A DNA stretch of 24,433 nucleotides from JBAXTE01 sp964653595 (GTDB lineage Bacteria > Bacteroidota > Bacteroidia > Bacteroidales > WCHB1-69): contig CAZZHH010000048.1 in assembly GCA_964653595.1 (NCBI GenBank), positions 1 through 24,433 of the forward strand, read 5' to 3'. This document shows positions 7,499 through 16,054 of this stretch, in pieces. How positions within the stretch are numbered: position 1 is the stretch's first letter; every line of letters starts with the position of its first letter. Both the position numbers and the translations under genes were made by a program. The notes below the pieces were generated by a model. It was given only the letters and a program-made list of their open reading frames with translations, searched no databases and was not told the origin of the DNA.

Positions 7499-8686
7499 AT
7501 GAACTTTATTTTATTTGATGATTCAAATCGTGAAAACTTATTGCCTTACACCTTTATTCGTCCAGTTTCCGAAATTAGAGTTGGAATACTAACCATTACT
7601 CAAAAGTGGGAAAAGTATTTAGATGCTAAGGTCTCTTTTTTAACAGAAGAGTATTTGGCCGAAAAATATCCAATGGTGAAAGGGAAAAATAATATTTTAA
7701 TTGCCGGTTCAATATGTCCTAATCCCGAATTAGTTGCTGCCATTGTTGCCTTGCAACCTGGACAAACTTTGGTGTCGGGAGATACGATGATTGCCTCTTT
7801 TGTTTCGGAAAACGAACTAGATGGCGTGGAAGAAAACGATGCAAATCAAATAGAGATTGATGCAAAAATGGCTTTTAATAGAATAAATTACACTTACGAT
7901 ATTTTCATGCTGAACGATCTTGAGATTCGTCATGATTATGAGTTACTCACTCAGGGTAGAAAATCCGCATTGTTGAATGATACAAATGTAGTGATTGGAG
8001 ATCAGATTTTTGTGGAAGAAGGTGCTTCTGTTGAAGGAGTTACTTTAAACGCCAAAACTGGCCCAATTTATATTGCAAAGAATGCAGAGATAATGGAAGG
8101 ATCCAATATACGCGGACCCTTTGCCCTTGGGGAAAATGCCATTGTTAAGATGGGAAGTAAAATTTATGGAGCCACTACAGTAGGCCCCTTCTGTAAAGTA
8201 GGTGGAGAAGTTAACAATGTTGTATTCTTTGGATATAGCAATAAATCGCACGATGGATTTTTTGGTAGTTCTGTAATAGGAGAATGGTGCAACATTGGTG
8301 CTGACTCAAATACTTCAAATTTAAAAAACACCTATGATGAAGTTAAGTTGTGGAACTATCCTTCTCAAACGTTTCTGTCAACTGGGCTAAAATTTTGTGG
8401 TACTATCATGGGTGATCATGTGAAATGTGGCATAAATACTATGTTTAATACAGGAACCGTAATTGGTTGTGGTGCAAATATCTTTGGAGCCGGTTATCAA
8501 CGAAATTTTATAGCCTCTTTTTCATGGGGTGGCCCTTCTGGTATGACTACCTACAATATTGAAAAAGCAGTAGACGTTGCTAAAAGAATTTTTGAAAGAA
8601 GAGAAGTTCCCTTTACAAAAATAGATGAACGGATTTTAAATTCAGTATATGAACGTACTCACAAAAATAGAAAGCTTAGATTCTAA
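7499..8686 (+). CDS. GlmU-like sugar nucleotidyltransferase with left-handed beta-helix
   Basis: A 395-residue protein of the Bacteroidota-specific alternative GlmU family, thought to form UDP-N-acetylglucosamine for peptidoglycan and other glycans. The N-terminal half (about 1-190) opens with MNFILFDDSNRENLLPYTFIR, whose DD...R..LLP(Y/L)T...P pattern corresponds to the nucleotidyltransferase region of this group rather than to classical GlmU. Residues ~165-345 show irregular hexapeptide repeats typical of a left-handed beta-helix acyltransferase (V-I-G-D, I-A-K-N-A-E-I, I-K-Y-G and similar). This includes the family segment around SNKSHDGFFGSSVIGEWCNIGA. Pairing with rpmE2 just upstream is, as far as I recall, common in this phylum. 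A terminator-like hairpin follows at 8752. Confidence 0.88.
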   Translation: MNFILFDDSNRENLLPYTFIRPVSEIRVGILTITQKWEKYLDAKVSFLTEEYLAEKYPMVKGKNNILIAGSICPNPELVAAIVALQPGQTLVSGDTMIASFVSENELDGVEENDANQIEIDAKMAFNRINYTYDIFMLNDLEIRHDYELLTQGRKSALLNDTNVVIGDQIFVEEGASVEGVTLNAKTGPIYIAKNAEIMEGSNIRGPFALGENAIVKMGSKIYGATTVGPFCKVGGEVNNVVFFGYSNKSHDGFFGSSVIGEWCNIGADSNTSNLKNTYDEVKLWNYPSQTFLSTGLKFCGTIMGDHVKCGINTMFNTGTVIGCGANIFGAGYQRNFIASFSWGGPSGMTTYNIEKAVDVAKRIFERREVPFTKIDERILNSVYERTHKNRKLRF

Positions 8687-8751
8687 TTTTTTTTGAGAAG
8701 GTGTGCTCTAAAACATGTGACTGACATTTTTGCATGAAATTATCATGAGTT

Positions 8752-8790
8752 AAGCCATGGCATTATTGTTGACCATGGCTTTATTCTTTT
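8752..8790 (+). terminator. Terminator hairpin after the GlmU-like gene
   Basis: AAGCCATGG (8752-8760) pairs perfectly with CCATGGCTT (8773-8781) across a 12-base loop and is followed by a T-rich run. It separates the GlmU-like gene from lon. Confidence 0.8.
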
Positions 8791-8885
8791 TTTAAATGAA
8801 GTTGTATTTGTACTACGTGGATATTAACTCATGATGAACTATGCAATTAATTAATAACTGCCATTTTGGCAAGATACTTTAAACG

Positions 8886-11357
8886 ATGAAACAGAAAGAT
8901 ATTTTTCAATTATCAGACATCATAAACGAAGATACAGATTTTATTCCCATATTAACCAACGAAGATGATTTTTCGATGCAAACTCCGATACCTGAGCTTT
9001 TGCCAATATTGCCTATCCGAAACATGGTTTTGTTCCCTGGTGTAGTAGCTCCAATTACGGTAGGTAGAGATAAATCGATTAAATTAGTTAAAGAGTACAA
9101 CAAAACAAACGAATTTATCGGTGTAGTTACTCAAATTGATGGGGCAGTAGAAGATCCGGATATAAAGGATTTATACAAAGTAGGAACGATGGTTCGCATA
9201 TTAAAGATGTTTCAAATGCCCGATGGCTCTACCACTGTTATTATTCAAGGAGTAAAACGTTTTGAAATCATTGGATTACATCAAGTAGACCCTTTTATAA
9301 AGGCCATGGTTAAAGAGTTTGTTTTTGAAGATTCTATTCAAGAATTGATGAAGACACCCCACTTTTCTGCCTTAATAGATTCCATTAAAGAGTTATCTCT
9401 AAGAATCATTAAGTTGTCGCCAAATATTCCTTCTGAAGCAGCAATTTCTCTTCAAAACATTTCCCATCCAGAGCCATTGATCAACTTAATCGCTTCTAAT
9501 ACGCATATCGACAACAAAGGCAAACAGCACTTATTGGAGCTAAACTCGTTTTCAAAATTAGCAAATGATCTTTTGACGATTTTGTCTCAAGAAATTGAAA
9601 TTCAAGAGCTGAAAAATAAAATTCAATCCAAGGTAAAAGTTGATATCGATAAACAACAACGAGAATATTTTCTGAATCAACAGATAAAAACAATTCAAGA
9701 AGAGCTTGGAGGAAATCCTGCTGACAAATTAGTAGAAGAGATTAGGAAAAAATCAGCTACCAAAAAATGGAGTAAAGAGGTAGATGAGCTTTTTGAAAAA
9801 GAACTTCAAAGGTTGCAACGTCTTAATCAACAGTCTCCTGATTTTTCGATACAGGTGAATTATTTAGAGTTATTTGTTGAGTTGCCCTGGAATGAATATA
9901 CCAAAGATAATTTAGACTTAAAACATGCTGAGAAAATATTAAATAATGATCACTATGGATTGCAAAAAGTAAAACAGCGAATCTTGGAGTATTTGGCAGT
10001 GTTGAAAATTAAAAACGACATGAAATCCCCAATTTTGTGTTTAGTTGGACCTCCAGGAGTTGGAAAAACTTCGTTGGGAAAATCAATAGCAAAGGCCTTG
10101 GATCGGAAGTATATTCGTATGTCATTGGGTGGACTTAGGGATGAGTCTGAAATAAGAGGTCATCGCAAAACATATATTGGCGCAATGCCAGGCAGATTAA
10201 TTCAAAATATTAAAAAAGCAAAGTCTGCAAATCCTGTTTTTGTTCTAGATGAAATAGATAAAGTGTTGGGGATGAATATTAATGGAGATCCTTCTGCTGC
10301 ACTTTTGGAAGTTTTGGATCCTGAGCAAAACAATTCCTTTTACGATAACTTTTTAGAAATTGGCTTCGACCTATCAAAAGTATTGTTTATAGCCACTGCT
10401 AATAGTTTAAGCACTATTCATCCGGCGTTGTTGGACAGAATGGAAATTATTGAAATATCTGGGTATACCAACGAGGAAAAAGTACAAATTGCAAAGCAGC
10501 ATCTTGTTCCAAAACAGCTTTCAGAACATGGCATTGCCAAGTCAGATTTATCCTTTAGCAATGTAGTGGTAGAAAAAATTATCGATTCGTATACCAGAGA
10601 GTCGGGGGTTAGAACATTAGAAAAAAATATTGCAAAGGTAATTCGAAATAGGGCTAAGTTTATTGCATCCAATGAACCTTATTCAAAAAAACTAACATTG
10701 TCTGATGTGGATGAAATTTTAGGAATTCCTAGGTTTTACCATGATAAAAAAATAGATAACAATGTAGCAGGGGTTGTAACAGGATTAGCATGGACTGCAT
10801 TTGGTGGTGAAATATTGTTTATAGAGTCTAGCATAAGTAGGGGCAAGGGAGGATTGTCAATTACTGGAAACTTAGGAGATGTGATGAAGGAATCTGCAAC
10901 CATAGCTTATCAATATTTAAAATCTCATGCTCATCATTACCAAATTAATCCGTTGGTATTTGATAAATGGAATGTGCACATTCACGTACCAGAGGGTGCA
11001 ACTCCGAAAGATGGTCCTTCGGCTGGTGTAACTATTTTTACAGCTTTGGTATCTTTGTTTACCCAACGAAAAGTAAAATCATCCCTTGCAATGACTGGGG
11101 AGATTACTCTAAGAGGAAAAGTGCTTCCTGTAGGAGGAGTAAAAGAAAAGATATTAGCTGCAAGAAGAGCCAAAATTCACACCATTATTCTTTCCAAAGA
11201 GAATCAACGAGATATAGACGAAGTGGAAGAACAATATCGTAAAGATTTTTCGTTTATCTTTGTAGATAACATGAGTGAAGTTATTAAAAATGCACTCACT
11301 AATGAGATGGTAGATGATCCTATTGAATTGGATGTCAAATTAAACGATGTAAATTAA
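8886..11357 (+). CDS. lon: ATP-dependent protease La (LonA)
   Basis: An 823-residue LonA protease that unfolds and degrades damaged and regulatory proteins in the cytoplasm. The order of parts is standard. The LON substrate-binding domain is at about 36-235 (LPILPIRNMVLFPGVVAPI at 39-57), followed by a helical linker. The AAA+ module has Walker A GPPGVGKT at 388-395. The C-terminal serine protease domain has the catalytic serine S712 in KDGPSAG and the catalytic lysine K755 in GGVKEK, spaced 43 residues apart as in E. coli Lon (S679 and K722). There is no long N-terminal extension or truncation. The stop codon overlaps the first base of the clpS reading frame, linking two proteolysis genes in one operon. 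Confidence 0.97.
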   Translation: MKQKDIFQLSDIINEDTDFIPILTNEDDFSMQTPIPELLPILPIRNMVLFPGVVAPITVGRDKSIKLVKEYNKTNEFIGVVTQIDGAVEDPDIKDLYKVGTMVRILKMFQMPDGSTTVIIQGVKRFEIIGLHQVDPFIKAMVKEFVFEDSIQELMKTPHFSALIDSIKELSLRIIKLSPNIPSEAAISLQNISHPEPLINLIASNTHIDNKGKQHLLELNSFSKLANDLLTILSQEIEIQELKNKIQSKVKVDIDKQQREYFLNQQIKTIQEELGGNPADKLVEEIRKKSATKKWSKEVDELFEKELQRLQRLNQQSPDFSIQVNYLELFVELPWNEYTKDNLDLKHAEKILNNDHYGLQKVKQRILEYLAVLKIKNDMKSPILCLVGPPGVGKTSLGKSIAKALDRKYIRMSLGGLRDESEIRGHRKTYIGAMPGRLIQNIKKAKSANPVFVLDEIDKVLGMNINGDPSAALLEVLDPEQNNSFYDNFLEIGFDLSKVLFIATANSLSTIHPALLDRMEIIEISGYTNEEKVQIAKQHLVPKQLSEHGIAKSDLSFSNVVVEKIIDSYTRESGVRTLEKNIAKVIRNRAKFIASNEPYSKKLTLSDVDEILGIPRFYHDKKIDNNVAGVVTGLAWTAFGGEILFIESSISRGKGGLSITGNLGDVMKESATIAYQYLKSHAHHYQINPLVFDKWNVHIHVPEGATPKDGPSAGVTIFTALVSLFTQRKVKSSLAMTGEITLRGKVLPVGGVKEKILAARRAKIHTIILSKENQRDIDEVEEQYRKDFSFIFVDNMSEVIKNALTNEMVDDPIELDVKLNDVN

Positions 11358-11647
11358 TGTATAATATAGGTATGATTACAAAAAAAGAGTTAAATCCTGA
11401 TTTTGAAAATACAACCCAAAATAATCAAATTCACCAATTGTGGTTGTATAACGATGATGTAAATAGCTTTGACGATGTGATTGATAGCTTAATTGAAGTT
11501 TGCAAACATGATCCATTACAAGCCGAACAGTGTGCAGTAATTACTCATACAAAAGGGAAATGTGTGGTGAAAAAAGGAGAGATGAAAGAGTTAGAAGTTA
11601 TGCTTGTAGCACTTTTTGATCGAGGGTTGACTGTGTCTATCAAATAA
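11357..11647 (+). CDS. clpS: ATP-dependent Clp protease adaptor ClpS
   Basis: A 96-residue (or 91-residue) ClpS, the adaptor that hands N-degron substrates to ClpAP. The binding pocket residues are present: N32-D33-D34 in LYNDDVNSFDDV, and H64 in THTKGKC, equivalent to N34, D35/D36 and H66 of E. coli. The family helix FDDVIDSLIEVCKHDPLQAEQCA follows. The first ATG (11357) overlaps the lon stop by one base. A second ATG at 11372, preceded by TATAGGT, would give a slightly shorter protein and is a fair alternative start. No clpA is in the window; adjacency to lon instead of clpA is worth noting. Confidence 0.93.
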   Translation: MYNIGMITKKELNPDFENTTQNNQIHQLWLYNDDVNSFDDVIDSLIEVCKHDPLQAEQCAVITHTKGKCVVKKGEMKELEVMLVALFDRGLTVSIK

Positions 11648-11727
11648 AAGTAACTTTTTTCATGAATTAAAAGAATGATATTTTATAAAAAGGATAGATA
11701 ATTAATTTTTTTTTAAAAAAAATATTG

Positions 11728-11735
11728 TATCTTTG
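11728..11735 (+). promoter_or_regulatory. -7 element for the cold-shock gene
   Basis: TATCTTTG matches TAnnTTTG exactly, 27 bases before the ATG at 11763. The region upstream is almost pure A/T and has no clear TTTG -33 box. Confidence 0.6.
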
Positions 11736-11762
11736 TCGAATAATTTTTAATAAGAATACAAT

Positions 11763-11957
11763 ATGGCTGAAGGTACAGTTAAGTTTTTCAACGACAGTAA
11801 AGGGTACGGTTTTATTATTGATGATGAGTCAAAAACCGAAGTTTTTGTTCACGTTACTGGTTTAATAGACAAACCAGAGAATAACGATAAAGTTTCATAC
11901 GAAATCGTTGAAGACAAAAGAGGAAAAAAAGCAATTAATGTTAAAAGAATTGGATAA
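11763..11957 (+). CDS. CspA-family cold-shock/RNA-chaperone protein
   Basis: A 64-residue single cold-shock domain that binds single-stranded nucleic acid and melts RNA structure. RNP1 is KGYGFI (13-18) and RNP2 is VFVHVTG (27-33); both are complete. The usual opening MxxGTVKFFN is present. It has its own promoter and a strong terminator, so it is monocistronic. Its leader is short (about 20 bases), unlike the long thermosensing leader of E. coli cspA, so cold control by RNA refolding is unlikely here. Confidence 0.96.
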   Translation: MAEGTVKFFNDSKGYGFIIDDESKTEVFVHVTGLIDKPENNDKVSYEIVEDKRGKKAINVKRIG

Positions 11958-11978
11958 TCTTACATTAGCTTAAGCTTT

Positions 11979-12010
11979 AGCCTTGCACATTTCTGTAAGG
12001 CTTTTTTTTT
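11979..12010 (+). terminator. Intrinsic terminator after the cold-shock gene
   Basis: AGCCTTGCA (11979-11987) pairs with TGTAAGGCT (11994-12002), nine pairs with one G-T, around a six-base loop. It is followed by an uninterrupted run of T. Confidence 0.9.
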
Positions 12011-12034
12011 GCATATTCAAATATAATACTCAAA

Positions 12035-13909
12035 ATGAATTTACTACTGATAGAGCATCTTACGAAGTCTTTTGGAGACAACATCTTGTTTAACGATATT
12101 ACTCTCGGAATTGACAAAGGAGAGAAAATTGCCTTAATTGCTAAAAATGGCACTGGAAAGTCTACTCTCTTGAATATTATTGGAGGACTCGACACAGCCG
12201 ACAGTGGAACAATTACGTTGAGAAATGGCATTAGGCTTTCGTACTTAAACCAACATCCCGATTTTGACCCAGAAAGTAGTGTAAGTGAATTGATTTTTAA
12301 CGATGATAATGAATCGATTACTGCTGTGAAGGAGTATGAGCTTTGTTTTGAAAAACATCAACAGAATAAAATTAGCGACGATGAATTTGAAAAAGCCATT
12401 ACCAAAATTGACTCTTTATCTGCTTGGGAGTACGAACATAAGATAAAGGAGATCCTTTCAAAATTTCAAATTCATGATCTGGAACAAAAAGCAGGCACTT
12501 TGTCAGGTGGTCAGAAAAAGAAAATAGCTTTAGCAAAAGCTTTAATCGACAATGCGGATATTTTAATATTAGATGAGCCGACAAACCATTTAGATATTGA
12601 CATCATTGAATGGCTTGAAGAATATTTACAGCGAAATAACGCAACATTGTTAATGGTTACTCACGATCGCTATTTTTTAAATCAAGTTTGTGATAACATT
12701 GTAGAACTAGAAAACCAAAAGCTTTATAAATACTCAGGAAATTACGAGTATTATTTAGAAAAAAAGGAAGAAAGAGAACTAGTAGAAGCCGTAGCTATAG
12801 AAAAATCAAGAAATTTATATAAAACTGAATTAGAATGGATGCGTCGGATGCCTCAAGCTAGAGGCACTAAGTCGAAGGCACGAATCGATTCATTTTATCA
12901 ATTGAAAGAAAAAGCATTAGTTAAAGATAACAAGGATATGGCTGGATTCAGCGTTTTAGCCGATCGTCTTGGGAATAAAATTGCGGAAATAAACAATATC
13001 GACTTCTCTTATGGAGACAAATTGTTGATTTCAGATTTTTCATATGTTTTTAAAAATCGAGAGAGAATTGGTGTGGTGGGCCCAAATGGATCTGGAAAAT
13101 CTACCTTGTTGAAATTACTAGCAAATAAATTATCCCCTTTAAAAGGGAAAATTGACATAGGTCAAACGGTTAAAATTGGATATTATGCTCAAGATGGGTT
13201 GGTATTGGACGAAAACAAGCGAATGATTGACATTGTGAAGGAGTTTGCAGAGGTTATCAAATTAAAAAATGGTTCACAACTTTCTGCAGCTCAGTTTCTA
13301 ACTCATTTTGGATTTAGTTATAATCAACAATGGAGTTATTTTGAATCGTTAAGTGGAGGCGAAAAAAGAAGATTATATTTATTACTCACTCTATGTACCA
13401 ATCCAAATGTGCTTTTGTTAGATGAGCCAACTAACGACTTTGATATTCAGACCATGAACTTGTTGGAAGAGATGATTCTCAATTTTGAGGGTTGTGTGGT
13501 TATCGTTTCTCATGATAGATATTTATTAGACAAAGTTACAGATCATCTTTTTTGCTTTCAAGAAAATGGAATCATCAAAGACTTTTATGGATCATACACC
13601 GATTATCGTTTTCAACAATTGACAAACGACAAAAACGATAAAAAGTCAGATGATAAGGATCATGCAACTGACAAAAGGGGAGTATCAAACCGTAAACAAA
13701 AAAGATCTTTTTTGCAACAAAAAGAGTATGAATCACTTGAACAAAATATCAAAGAATTAGAGAACGACCACAAATTAATCGTAGAATTATTGAATAGCGG
13801 AACTGGTAATGTTGACGAACTAACTCAATGGAGTATAAGATACAAACAACTAGAGACAGAGATGGAAGAAAAAACAAATCGGTGGATTGAGTTGGACGAC
13901 ATAGGATAA
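12035..13909 (+). CDS. ABC-F family ATPase (Uup-like) 1
   Basis: A 624-residue protein with two ABC domains and no membrane segments, the ABC-F layout of ribosome-associated translation factors. Domain 1 has Walker A AKNGTGKST (36-44), signature LSGGQ (156-160) and Walker B ILILDEPTNHLD (176-187). Domain 2 has Walker A GPNGSGKST (349-357), signature LSGGE (439-443) and Walker B LLLDEPTNDFD (460-470). The linker (~235-310) is charged and helical. A C-terminal extension (~555-620), rich in K, E and Q, looks like the coiled-coil domain of Uup. In domain 2 the usual NHLD reads NDFD. It starts 25 bases after the cold-shock terminator, so any promoter must lie very close or within that terminator. 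Confidence 0.92.
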   Translation: MNLLLIEHLTKSFGDNILFNDITLGIDKGEKIALIAKNGTGKSTLLNIIGGLDTADSGTITLRNGIRLSYLNQHPDFDPESSVSELIFNDDNESITAVKEYELCFEKHQQNKISDDEFEKAITKIDSLSAWEYEHKIKEILSKFQIHDLEQKAGTLSGGQKKKIALAKALIDNADILILDEPTNHLDIDIIEWLEEYLQRNNATLLMVTHDRYFLNQVCDNIVELENQKLYKYSGNYEYYLEKKEERELVEAVAIEKSRNLYKTELEWMRRMPQARGTKSKARIDSFYQLKEKALVKDNKDMAGFSVLADRLGNKIAEINNIDFSYGDKLLISDFSYVFKNRERIGVVGPNGSGKSTLLKLLANKLSPLKGKIDIGQTVKIGYYAQDGLVLDENKRMIDIVKEFAEVIKLKNGSQLSAAQFLTHFGFSYNQQWSYFESLSGGEKRRLYLLLTLCTNPNVLLLDEPTNDFDIQTMNLLEEMILNFEGCVVIVSHDRYLLDKVTDHLFCFQENGIIKDFYGSYTDYRFQQLTNDKNDKKSDDKDHATDKRGVSNRKQKRSFLQQKEYESLEQNIKELENDHKLIVELLNSGTGNVDELTQWSIRYKQLETEMEEKTNRWIELDDIG

Positions 13910-14023
13910 ATTGGTTAGTTTAATCTACTAATGAGGAAAAAAGTATTATATTTGTATATGCTCAATATTAATTTGCATGATTAATAAAACTGCAAGAGTG
14001 TGTTTTTAAGTCATAAAAATGAT

Positions 14024-14031
14024 TATCTTTG
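14024..14031 (+). promoter_or_regulatory. -7 element for the aldehyde oxidoreductase gene
   Basis: TATCTTTG matches TAnnTTTG, 33 bases before the ATG at 14065. Another match, TATATTTG at 13947-13954, could give a second, longer transcript. No clear -33 box is seen for either. Confidence 0.55.
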
Positions 14032-14064
14032 TAGGTTAATAGAATATATATAAAATACAATAAT

Positions 14065-15939
14065 ATGGATATTTTTTTAAAGACTCTTATTGTAGATGCC
14101 GAGACTGGTTTCTATAAATCAAAACGATATACTGTTGGAGAGTATTTTGGGCCTATAGATCTTGGGTTGCATCTATCTGGAAAATTCAATAGCATCAATT
14201 TTGGTACAGGCTTGTTGGCTGGTTCAATTTTTCCAGGTTCAAACCGATTGTTCTTTACTGGATTTTCACCTTGTTGGGGTGGTTTTTATGTCTCTTCGAT
14301 GGGAGGTGCTGGGGTTGTATTTGACAATCTTGGGTTGAATATGGTGTCCATCGTTGGAAAAGCAAAAAACCCATCGATATTGTATTTAAACCGAAATCAC
14401 GGAGAGGAAATAGAAGTCGAGATTGTCCCTGTAGATCCAGGTTTAATATGGGCTTCGGGTAGAGGCGGTGTGTATTCGATGATGGAATATGCATTGGAGA
14501 AATTTGGACATCGATATGAAACAGATCCACGAGTTTTAGCGGTTGGACAATCGGCTATGATGACTGATTTTGGGTCCATCGGTTCGGCTCCTATCAAAGA
14601 TGGAGAAATTAGCTATGTTGATACATGGGCTGGTAGAGGTGGTTTAGGCACTAAGTTATTTAAAGATCATGGGATAGTAGCAGTAATTTATGGAGGTACA
14701 TTTGTAGATCAAGATTTTACGGATAGGAAAGTAGCTGATTCGTGGTTTGAGACAAAATATAACAAAAAATTGGCAGCAAAAGCGATTGAAGCTACTACCA
14801 AATATCGATTTGATGAGAACTTTGAGACAGGTGGCACCTTTGGAGTGAATTATGCGAGTGTAGGTGGTAATATTGTTGGTTTTAACTATAAGACTATCTA
14901 TTGGAGCGAAAACGACCGAAAGGAGATGCACAAGAAGTTCATTTTAGATCACTACTTAAAACAATTTAACGAGGAGACCATTAAGACGAAACAACAGAAG
15001 ACTTGTGGTGAAAAATGTGCTGCTGTTTGCAAAAAAATGAACAACGAGTTTAAAAAAGATTATGAACCCTATCAAACCATGGGTCCTTTATCGGGCATCT
15101 TCGATCAACGAGCTGCAGAAATGGTCAATCATCGTGCGGATATGTACGGATTCGACGCTATTTCGATTGGTGGGGTTTTATCATGGTTGATGGAATGTTT
15201 GGCTGATGGGTTGATTAAACCTTCCGATTTGGGTTTAAATGTGAAACCTGTATTTTCGCCAGATGGTTTTAATTTAGTTAGCGACTCAATGCTCAATGCT
15301 CAAATAGCTGTAAAACTTTTAGATGGGATTATTGCTGGTACAAACAGCATGCTCGATTTATCACAAGGAGCAAGATCCTTAGCCAAAAAAATTAGTTATG
15401 ACCGTGGACGAAGAGTGATTGACAAATTTGTTTATACAGCATTTGGTCGAAAGGGGTGGATGGTGCCAAATCAATATTGGACTCCTGGTGTATTGTCGCC
15501 AATGCCAATTATGGGTAAGTACTACATGAATTATGGCAAAGATTTTTTTGAACCACGAAAATTGGGGATAGAAGATGCCAATAGAATGGTGAAAGAGGTA
15601 CTCATCGACAATTTAGGAATTTGTCGTTTTCATCGTCAATGGGCAGAAGAGATGATTCCTGAAATTATGGGTAAACTTTATGGGATGAAATATGATTATC
15701 TGGATGTAACAAAACAAACAGTAAAATGGATTAATACACGAAACTCATCGCAATTTTGGGAGTCGGAACGTAATTTTGATTTTATACAGACTTTTTTAGA
15801 TAAAAAAATTCAAGAAGGAAAAGATCACCCAGAACTTTTAAAATGGGCGGATAAGTTTAAAACCAACAAACGAGATGCGGCTTTTGAATTTTGGTATGAT
15901 ATTCATAAAGGCGTAAACGAGACATTAAAAGACTTTTAA
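14065..15939 (+). CDS. Tungsten-type aldehyde:ferredoxin oxidoreductase
   Basis: A 624-residue member of the AOR family, which oxidises aldehydes to acids (or runs in reverse) with ferredoxin, using a tungsto-bispterin and one [4Fe-4S] cluster. The N-terminal pterin-binding domain shows SIFPGSNRLFFTGFSPCWGGF (58-78) and the WAGRGGLG segment near residue 195. Cluster ligands are C314, C318, C322 and, far downstream, C520 in DNLGICRFH. The spacing C-X3-C-X3-C differs from the C-X2-C-X3-C of Pyrococcus AOR. The segment YGFDAISIGGVLSW (about residues 367-380) matches the second pterin-contact region. No pterin-synthesis, tungstate-transport or ferredoxin gene lies beside it. The gene is monocistronic, ending at a shared terminator with recA. 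Confidence 0.92.
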   Translation: MDIFLKTLIVDAETGFYKSKRYTVGEYFGPIDLGLHLSGKFNSINFGTGLLAGSIFPGSNRLFFTGFSPCWGGFYVSSMGGAGVVFDNLGLNMVSIVGKAKNPSILYLNRNHGEEIEVEIVPVDPGLIWASGRGGVYSMMEYALEKFGHRYETDPRVLAVGQSAMMTDFGSIGSAPIKDGEISYVDTWAGRGGLGTKLFKDHGIVAVIYGGTFVDQDFTDRKVADSWFETKYNKKLAAKAIEATTKYRFDENFETGGTFGVNYASVGGNIVGFNYKTIYWSENDRKEMHKKFILDHYLKQFNEETIKTKQQKTCGEKCAAVCKKMNNEFKKDYEPYQTMGPLSGIFDQRAAEMVNHRADMYGFDAISIGGVLSWLMECLADGLIKPSDLGLNVKPVFSPDGFNLVSDSMLNAQIAVKLLDGIIAGTNSMLDLSQGARSLAKKISYDRGRRVIDKFVYTAFGRKGWMVPNQYWTPGVLSPMPIMGKYYMNYGKDFFEPRKLGIEDANRMVKEVLIDNLGICRFHRQWAEEMIPEIMGKLYGMKYDYLDVTKQTVKWINTRNSSQFWESERNFDFIQTFLDKKIQEGKDHPELLKWADKFKTNKRDAAFEFWYDIHKGVNETLKDF

Positions 15940-15965
15940 TAGAAACATCTTGAATGTTTTTCCAT

Positions 15966-15997
15966 AAAAAAACTCGAAGTGAACTTCGAGTTTTTTT
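15966..15997. terminator. Bidirectional terminator between AOR and recA
   Basis: A near-perfect palindrome: A-run, then ACTCGAAG, a TGAA loop, CTTCGAGT and a T-run. On either strand this gives a G/C-containing stem followed by T residues, which suits the convergent genes on both sides. Confidence 0.92.
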
Positions 15998-16054
15998 ATG
16001 AATTTAATGGATTTTTATGTTTGAAAAAAATGATTTAACAAACACATTCTATAG

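Noticed and set aside
10967..11242. 91-codon open frame in lon
   Set aside because: It is a shifted frame of the Lon protease domain, whose motifs are intact in the main frame.
11643..11665. Terminator after clpS
   Set aside because: The AAAAGT/ACTTTT pairing leaves a loop too small to form.
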